Positions 58,359 through 64,000 of a stretch of DNA of 64,000 nt are shown here, one piece after another. The notes beneath the pieces were generated by a model, which did no database searches, was not told the origin of the DNA, and was given only the letters and a program-made list of their open reading frames with translations. Origin of the DNA: Climacium dendroides (lineage: Eukaryota; Streptophyta; Bryopsida; Hypnales; Climaciaceae). Location: positions 20,003,092 to 20,067,091 of the forward strand of contig OX467090.1 in NCBI GenBank assembly GCA_950106755.1, read 5' to 3'. A program made the position numbers and the translations under genes. Numbering within the stretch: the first letter of the stretch is position 1; every line of letters begins with the position of its first letter.

Positions 58359-59794
58359 TACTGCTACTTCTACCTTACATTAATAAGTTTTACCATTTTT
58401 TCCGAAACACGTAAGGTAAACCAGCCCATTGTGGTCAGAATGAGGAGTTTGGCATCATCTTGTTGTTGAAATTTTTCAATTTTCTTCTTACATTAGTACA
58501 AGTGTGAGAAATAGCAAGTGCAATTGAAATTAATTTTTTTTGACAAAGTATGAATTTGCTAGAAATTTCTGAAGCATTGAGCCCAAAGGAGTCTGTAGAC
58601 TACCTTAATAAGACCACTAAAATCTGAATCTGTAATGCTCATCTCACTGCCTAATGCAGTCAAAATATTTTCTATTACAGAAGGCCAAAAGAGTCAATTT
58701 TTACAATGGACTTCCCACTGAAAACTCAGAAGTTCCTAATGAGGTCAGTGTTCACTCCATTGCTGTCATGTAAGACATGCATTGTTGCCCACATCCCACA
58801 TCTTGGAAAAAACCCCACAATGGGTCATTTCTTAGGCGACCACAATGGGTCATTTGACCGCAATGGGCTGTCTTACCTTAGTAATAATTTGCAGCCAGAG
58901 CCTTCCCCTCAAGGCAAGTGCCGTGCACTGACCCAATAAATGCTGTATAAAAAAGAGCCTGACTGTGCCCCTTTTATAACCTTAGCCACAACTTCGGAAC
59001 GCCAAGATCCAGCTGTGCCAATTCATGATGGCAGAAGCCAGGTGTACACTCCACGGCCCCTCGTATCAGGCTGCCAGGCGAACGCAACCGCCGGGACGGG
59101 CCTCAATGGCCCAGACCCACCAAACAATCCAGCTGGGTGCCCTCTCAGCACGGACCGGTCCAGCTTGCAGCCAATAACCGCGTCGCCTTCACGACGCCTG
59201 AGCTTCCGGCCATTCCAATCTAGTGTGTTTTCGTCACACTCTGTCACGCACTCACGCGCCCCGCCGCGAGCTTGCTTGCTTGCTCACTCACTCGCAGCCC
59301 TTCATCACTACTACCGTAATAAGTAGGAGCCCCCTCCACTTCCATTTCAAACGTGGTCTCTCGCGTGACCCATCAAGTCGCAGAACCGCGAGTGCTTAGA
59401 ATTTTTGTTGAGGTTGGGAAGAAATTTGGGCCATTTGGTGATGAGCAAGTGAGAGTCATTTCCAGGAGTCTTTTTGGGGGAGGATGTAGAGTTATATTCC
59501 GTAGTCAGATGCTGTTTTACGAGGTTGAAATGCAATTCTTCACGTTCCTATCCATCTCTCTGTTGGGCTTCCAATTCATTGCTGTTTAGGCCATTGGGTT
59601 ACATTTGATTGCATTACAAAACGCTGTGATGAAAGTGGGTGGTGATTGTGTGAGGAGTATGCATTGCAATGAAGCAGGAGAGATTGGAGTGTTGCTTGAG
59701 GGATGTGAGCGTTGCGAGGAGAATGCAGGAATAGCGAGGATTTGAAGGGGACGTTGTTCTTTTGAGTGGTTGGATTGTGAACAGGTTGAAATTG

Positions 59795-59895
59795 AAGTGA
59801 GGATTGAGAGGGGGAGTGTGAGAGTGAGAGTGAGAGCTTTGTTTTTTAGAGAGAGATTGAGGGGGAAAGAGAGAGAGAGAGTTATAGCTTGTTTT
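59795..59895 (+). promoter_or_regulatory. GA-rich leader of the oxidoreductase gene
   Basis: GAGAGTGAGAGTGAGAGC and GAAAGAGAGAGAGAGAG lie 35-125 bp upstream of the start codon. Such GA tracts are typical of plant 5' UTRs and core promoters and are bound by BPC/GAGA factors. A functional role is inferred. Confidence 0.45.
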
Positions 59896-59929
59896 CTGCG
59901 TGTTTGGATTGTGTGAAGGTTGCTGTGCT

Positions 59930-61030
59930 ATGGAGGTCGATGGCGAGATTCGAAGGCAACCGGCGATAGCCCTCCTCGGCTGCGGCGTGTTCGCTCGCGA
60001 CGCCTACATTCCCGTTCTCTCTTCCTTATCCTCCATCGCCACTCTGCGCTACGTCTGGTCCCGCTCCGAGTCTCAATCCAGACTAATGCTTTCCAAGGTC
60101 CTCGAATTTGCGCCCGACGCCGAAGCCGAATGGGGTGACCACGGCCTTGATCTCATCCTCAGCTCACCTCTCGTGCACTGCTGCGCCATCGCCCTCCCCA
60201 TCCTCACCCAACCCGCCATCGTCCGTCGCGCCCTCCGCGCAGGCAAACACGTTCTCCAGGAGAAGCCAGTTGCCGGTTCCGTGGAGGTCGGCTTGCATTC
60301 CATGAGCTTCTACCACTCCCTTCCTTCCCCCTCCCCAATCTGGATCGTCGCGGAGAATTACCGCTTCGAGCCGGCGTTTCACTCCGCCGCGACTCAGGTG
60401 AAATCGCTGGGCACCATGGTGTCCGTCACAGTGACCATCGACGTCCCCATGACGAAGTCCAACAAGTACTTCGGCTGCGAGTGGCGCCGCGACCCGGCTT
60501 TGAAAGGCGCCTTCATCCTCGACTGCGGGGTGCACTTCATAGCAGGGTTACGCGTCATGACGGGTTGCGACATCAAGCTCGTGACAGCGATTGCCACGCA
60601 CAGAGACGCGTCTGTCCCGGCGCCCGATACCCTAACCACTCTCATCAAATTCGACAACGGTTGCTCGGGGGCGATGGTGATCTCGTACGCGGCGTCTGTT
60701 AGTAAAGCTTGCTGGCGCGTGGTTTGCTCCAAGGGGACGGTGACAGTGGAGCGCGGCGCAGGCGCAGACGGCAAATTTGGGTACCATTTGCGATTGCAGC
60801 CGCGTGTGGGCGAGCCCACAGTGGAATTCTTCCCGTTGACAGGATTGGAAGCGGAGTGGCAATCGTTCATTGCGGAAGTGCAGGGCGCCATCAACCATAC
60901 CAGTGAGGGACCGTTGGATAATCGAGGCTCCCCGAGGGAGGCATTGAAGGATCTGGCCATTGTGGAAGCGGCGCTCGCGTCGGGATTGCACTCGGATGCG
61001 CCATTGAGCATGAAGCCGCAAGTGGTTTGA
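59930..61030 (+). CDS. Gfo/Idh/MocA-family NAD(P)-dependent oxidoreductase
   Basis: A single-exon 366-residue protein; ATG at 59930 (MEVDGEIRRQ) was chosen because the Rossmann strand follows directly. The dinucleotide-binding turn is LLGCGVFARDAYIP (15-28). The family's EKP motif with the putative catalytic Lys is LQEKPV (110-114). AENYRFEP (141-148) and LDCGVHFIAGLR (197-208, with the conserved Asp and His) belong to the C-terminal substrate domain. It resembles the plant cytosolic Gfo/Idh/MocA proteins whose substrate is unknown. The coding DNA is far richer in GC than its surroundings, as for the other real genes here. It ends at TGA. Confidence 0.93.
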   Translation: MEVDGEIRRQPAIALLGCGVFARDAYIPVLSSLSSIATLRYVWSRSESQSRLMLSKVLEFAPDAEAEWGDHGLDLILSSPLVHCCAIALPILTQPAIVRRALRAGKHVLQEKPVAGSVEVGLHSMSFYHSLPSPSPIWIVAENYRFEPAFHSAATQVKSLGTMVSVTVTIDVPMTKSNKYFGCEWRRDPALKGAFILDCGVHFIAGLRVMTGCDIKLVTAIATHRDASVPAPDTLTTLIKFDNGCSGAMVISYAASVSKACWRVVCSKGTVTVERGAGADGKFGYHLRLQPRVGEPTVEFFPLTGLEAEWQSFIAEVQGAINHTSEGPLDNRGSPREALKDLAIVEAALASGLHSDAPLSMKPQVV

Positions 61031-61640
61031 AACTCCGTCGTCCACGCTTCATCATTTGTGATGCTTCCTCGATTCTTTCATGATATGATACGGTACATAC
61101 AAGCAGTTGTTGTAGATACATTCTTTCTGTATATAAGCTGAAGGTACTCGACGTTCGAGGAGGGAGACGAGGAATTGATGAAAGCCGTTGTTTGGCATTA
61201 TTGATGTGGGTGGCATTATTGTCACTTTTGTTCTCTTGGAAAGTGGATGGAATTCAGCTCAAAAGCTGGAATTTTGGTACAAGTGAGCGAACTGATAGAT
61301 GTGCAGGTGAGGCTGTGTATGTTTTCCAGCTGGAGTAGAAATGGGATATGCACTTATGACTCTTTTTGTGTGTTGGTTTCTATTGTACCGGTATTCTATT
61401 TCTTATAGTAGAAATGTAGTAAGTAGTATTGAGTACTGGTAATGTCTCTTCACCTCCCTGCTGCAATGCACGTAGTGTTTGAATCTTAATTGCTAGCGCA
61501 GAGGCAAGCTCATCTCCACCGCACTCAGAAAAAGTGTTGGATCAAATTAAACTTCATTATGATATTAGAACTAGAATACATAGTTTGAAATGCATTAAAA
61601 AGGCAGAACTCGTTGAAAAGTGAATATGGTATTGAGAACT

Positions 61641-61758
61641 CGTTGTTGACTTTTTAATGTGAATATGGTATTGACAACTTGCCACCATTGCCATTACAAG
61701 TTGTTGACTTTTTAATGTGAATATGGTATTGACAACTTGCCACCATTGCCATTACAAG
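61641..61758. repeat. 58-bp tandem duplication
   Basis: TTGTTGACTTTTTAATGTGA, then ATATGGTATTGACAACTTGC, then CACCATTGCCATTACAAG occurs twice in a row, with a partial copy just upstream. Confidence 0.9.
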
Positions 61759-62759
61759 TTGCAACTTGTAACCTTCTTACACCCTTGCATCATGAAGATC
61801 AAAGGTTGTGATTGAAAAATGTACCATTGATTGTGTATGATAAAACAATTTGTTGCTAGTATGGCTCCTCAGGCATCTAATACATATCTTGTAATGAATA
61901 TTAAAAAAAATCTCAATCTCAATTTGGACATGATCAATATATTGACATTTCTTTGAAATTTTTTAAGAGCATATTGGCTTACAATTTCTTCTATGTAGAT
62001 CGAAGCATTTTCTAACAAATTTTTGTGGAAAGAAGAGAGATAGATACATTCATCACAATTTGATTTGTAATTTTTAGACTTAATTATGTTGAACTAGATA
62101 TGATTTTCTAAAGTTCACAATAGTAGGGTGACATTCAAAGTCACAAGGAGTGTCATTAATGTCCATCTATGGTGCAAATGGGGAGTGTCATTAAATGTCC
62201 ATCAATGGTGCAAATGGAGTCTCAAAATGAAGGCATACAAACCTTAACCCTTAAATGATACCGGTCATTGTGGAAATCATCTATTTGGATACCATGTGAA
62301 TTGTTGGCTTAAAAAAATGAAAAAAACACTCATTGGGAGACAAACTATTGTAGAAGATGTTCCCTTTTTCTACAAAATTTGGAAGATGAATAGTTGCACT
62401 TCTATCCTGCATGGAGAGATTCTTTGTCATTCATTGGCTGGAAATCGTCCTCGACGTCCTTTAAGGGTTAAACTTGAACAAAATGGTGCATGTAATTGTC
62501 TAAGATGGCACATACAAAGTATTTCACCACTCATAACTCCACATTACTAGACTCTTTTCAACACTAATAATTCCACATTACTAGACTTTTTTTCATTCAT
62601 ACATTAACAATTCATGGTTCAATAGTAGGGATGATTTTTAGAAAAGGGACAAAATATGGAAAAACTACTTTAGTTTGTAAGGTGAAAACTGTAAGGTAGA
62701 AAATGCTCTAAAAAAGAGTATATATATCAGCATGCAAATACAACATTGCTAACTAGTCA

Positions 62760-63220
62760 AACCTCCACTTTTTAGGTGGATGTATAATTTTCCCTACATA
62801 TCTAGAGGGAATTCAACTATAATATGAACTTAGGAAGGATTTAGTTATAATGTGAAGCCTTTGCTTGACTAGGAGAATTCAAAAGGTGGAGGTATAATTC
62901 CCTTTAGATACCTTGGGGAATTTAGTTATAATATGAAGCCTTTGATTGGATGAAGCCTCTAATTAGTTGGGGGAATTTAGGAAGTGGAGGTATAATTTTC
63001 CTAAAAGTAAAGGGGGGAGATTTTAGTTATAATATGAAGCATTTGGTTAGTTGGGAAAAAACACTTGCTTGTTAGGTTGGAGGGTTCTAGGGGAATTCAA
63101 TTATAATATAAAGCATTTGATTGGTTGGAAAAAATGCTTACTAGTTAGGTTTGGGGGGATTCAGTTATTATATGAAACATTTAATTGGATGGACAAAAGT
63201 GCTTGCTTATTAGGTTGTTA
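62760..63220. repeat. degenerate ~75-85-bp tandem repeat
   Basis: Blocks of AGGTGGAGGTATAATT(T/C)CCCT, GGGGAATTTAGTTATAATAT and GAAGCCTTTGATTGG recur about six times with variable length. Non-coding. Confidence 0.7.
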
Positions 63221-63234
63221 GTACTAGCCCATCT

Positions 63235-63605
63235 TCAAGCCCATCCCTGGGCCCATCTATTCCTACTTATTTTCACTTCTAAGGGCTCTTCCTTTTGTGG
63301 AAGTAAAAGGACAAAAGTGCTTACTTATTAAGTTGTCAATGTTGGTCCATCTATTCCTCCCATGTCAAGTTCCCACGTTGATTTATATAGCAATGGGTTG
63401 TCCAAGTCCATCTATTTTTTCCACGTCAATTGGGTTTCCCCAGGCCCATGTATTCCTCCCACATTGATTTATACAACAATAGATTGTTCAAGCCCATTTG
63501 ATTGGGTTTCCTCGAGTCTATCTATTCCTCCCACATTGATTATACAACAATGGATTGTCCAAGCCCATCTATTCCTACCATGTCAATTTACACAACAATA
63601 GGTTG
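63235..63605. repeat. degenerate ~60-bp tandem repeat
   Basis: CCCATCTATTCCTCCCACAT, TGATTTATACAACAATAG and ATTGTCCAAG recur four to five times with small changes. Non-coding. Confidence 0.7.
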
Positions 63606-63845
63606 TCATGGGTTATCAATTTCAAAAACTTTCAATGTTGGGGGGCTCTTCCTTTTTGTGGAAGCAAAAGGGCCCCTAAGCTTAGTGAATAAGTGCAAGT
63701 TCACTATGAGCACTCTAATAGTATTCTATGAATTTAAAAATTAAAATCATAAGAGAACCAATCAACATTTTTTTGGAAGTACCTTTCAAATTGCTCAATA
63801 CCTATGGGATTGAGCCATAAATCCCTCATCCCTTTCATCATTCTT

Positions 63846-63966
63846 AATTGAAGACCCTTGTATGGTGACTACATCCAAAGTTGCACAAATAATAATTAAG
63901 ACCCTTAATTGAAGACCCTTGTATGGTGACTACATCCAAAGTTGCACAAATAATAATTAAGACCCT
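63846..63966. repeat. 61-bp tandem duplication
   Basis: TTAATTGAAGACCCTTGTAT, GGTGACTACATCCAAAGTTG and CACAAATAATAATTAAGACCC occur twice almost perfectly. Confidence 0.92.
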
Positions 63967-64000
63967 TGTAAGGTAAGTAATTCATCAAGGTTCGGATTGT

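Larger units (their letters stand above)
52921..59929. other. gene-free AT-rich stretch with small elements
   Basis: No protein gene is seen apart from the small transposons and repeats listed. From about 58.9 kb the DNA becomes GC-richer (59040-59330), which may be the promoter side of the oxidoreductase gene. Confidence 0.5.
61031..64000. other. gene-free AT-rich stretch with tandem repeats
   Basis: Downstream of the oxidoreductase I see no further gene. Most of the DNA from 61.6 kb on consists of local tandem repeats listed separately. Confidence 0.5.

Noticed and set aside
58940..59326. 128-codon frame upstream of the oxidoreductase
   Set aside because: Its composition is that of a GC-rich promoter or leader, with no recognisable domain and no supporting splice or homology signal.
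1..64000. LTR retrotransposons or LINEs
   Set aside because: I saw no reverse transcriptase, integrase or gag motifs and no primer-binding site with paired long terminal repeats. The identifiable mobile DNA here is all of DNA-transposon type.

Overview
The window looks like nuclear DNA of a land plant, possibly a non-seed plant such as a bryophyte (low confidence on the clade). The evidence is plant-type U2 snRNA genes with an upstream sequence element plus TATA box, GT-AG introns, a plant PHT1 phosphate transporter with a 5' UTR intron, a small plant-type signal peptidase subunit, and GC-rich exons set in very AT-rich, repeat-laden DNA. Most of the window is non-coding. I see only three intact ordinary protein genes: PHT1 (34.7-36.8 kb, minus), SPC12 (52.06-52.35 kb, minus) and a Gfo/Idh/MocA oxidoreductase (59.93-61.03 kb, plus). 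There is also one tRNA-Ala and four U2 snRNA genes plus one U2 fragment.

Left part (1-13 kb): AT-rich DNA, then a decayed pogo/Tigger-like DNA transposon (1886-6177, TA target duplication). A 2-kb non-autonomous CACTA element (3025-5014, TGG target duplication) is inserted in its transposase. Next comes the first copy of a 2.4-kb segmental duplication carrying a U2 gene (7.1-9.56 kb).

Middle (13.15-32.4 kb): the second copy of that duplication is split by a ~16.7-kb element with inverted terminal repeats (13397-30074). The uninterrupted first copy shows the empty site. The element has a broken DUF7869-type putative transposase on the plus strand at its right end. On the minus strand of its left half are a multi-exon gene of unknown function, an FCP1/NIF-like HAD phosphatase relic and a Ser/Pro-rich ORF. 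About 35 copies of a 21-bp odd palindrome lie in introns, exons and spacers of the element; I saw none outside it. Most of its in-frame stops are TAG where Gln (CAG) would fit, suggesting methylation-driven decay. This element is the most novel object in the window.

Right part (32-64 kb): a U2 3' fragment, PHT1 with a candidate PHR/P1BS site upstream, several small inverted-repeat elements (38.6, 42.9, 44.0, 44.7, 53.7 and 57.9 kb), two minus-strand U2 genes (48.9-50.1 kb), SPC12, tRNA-Ala followed directly by a 13-unit minisatellite, the oxidoreductase gene with a GA-rich leader, and AT-rich tandem repeats at the end.
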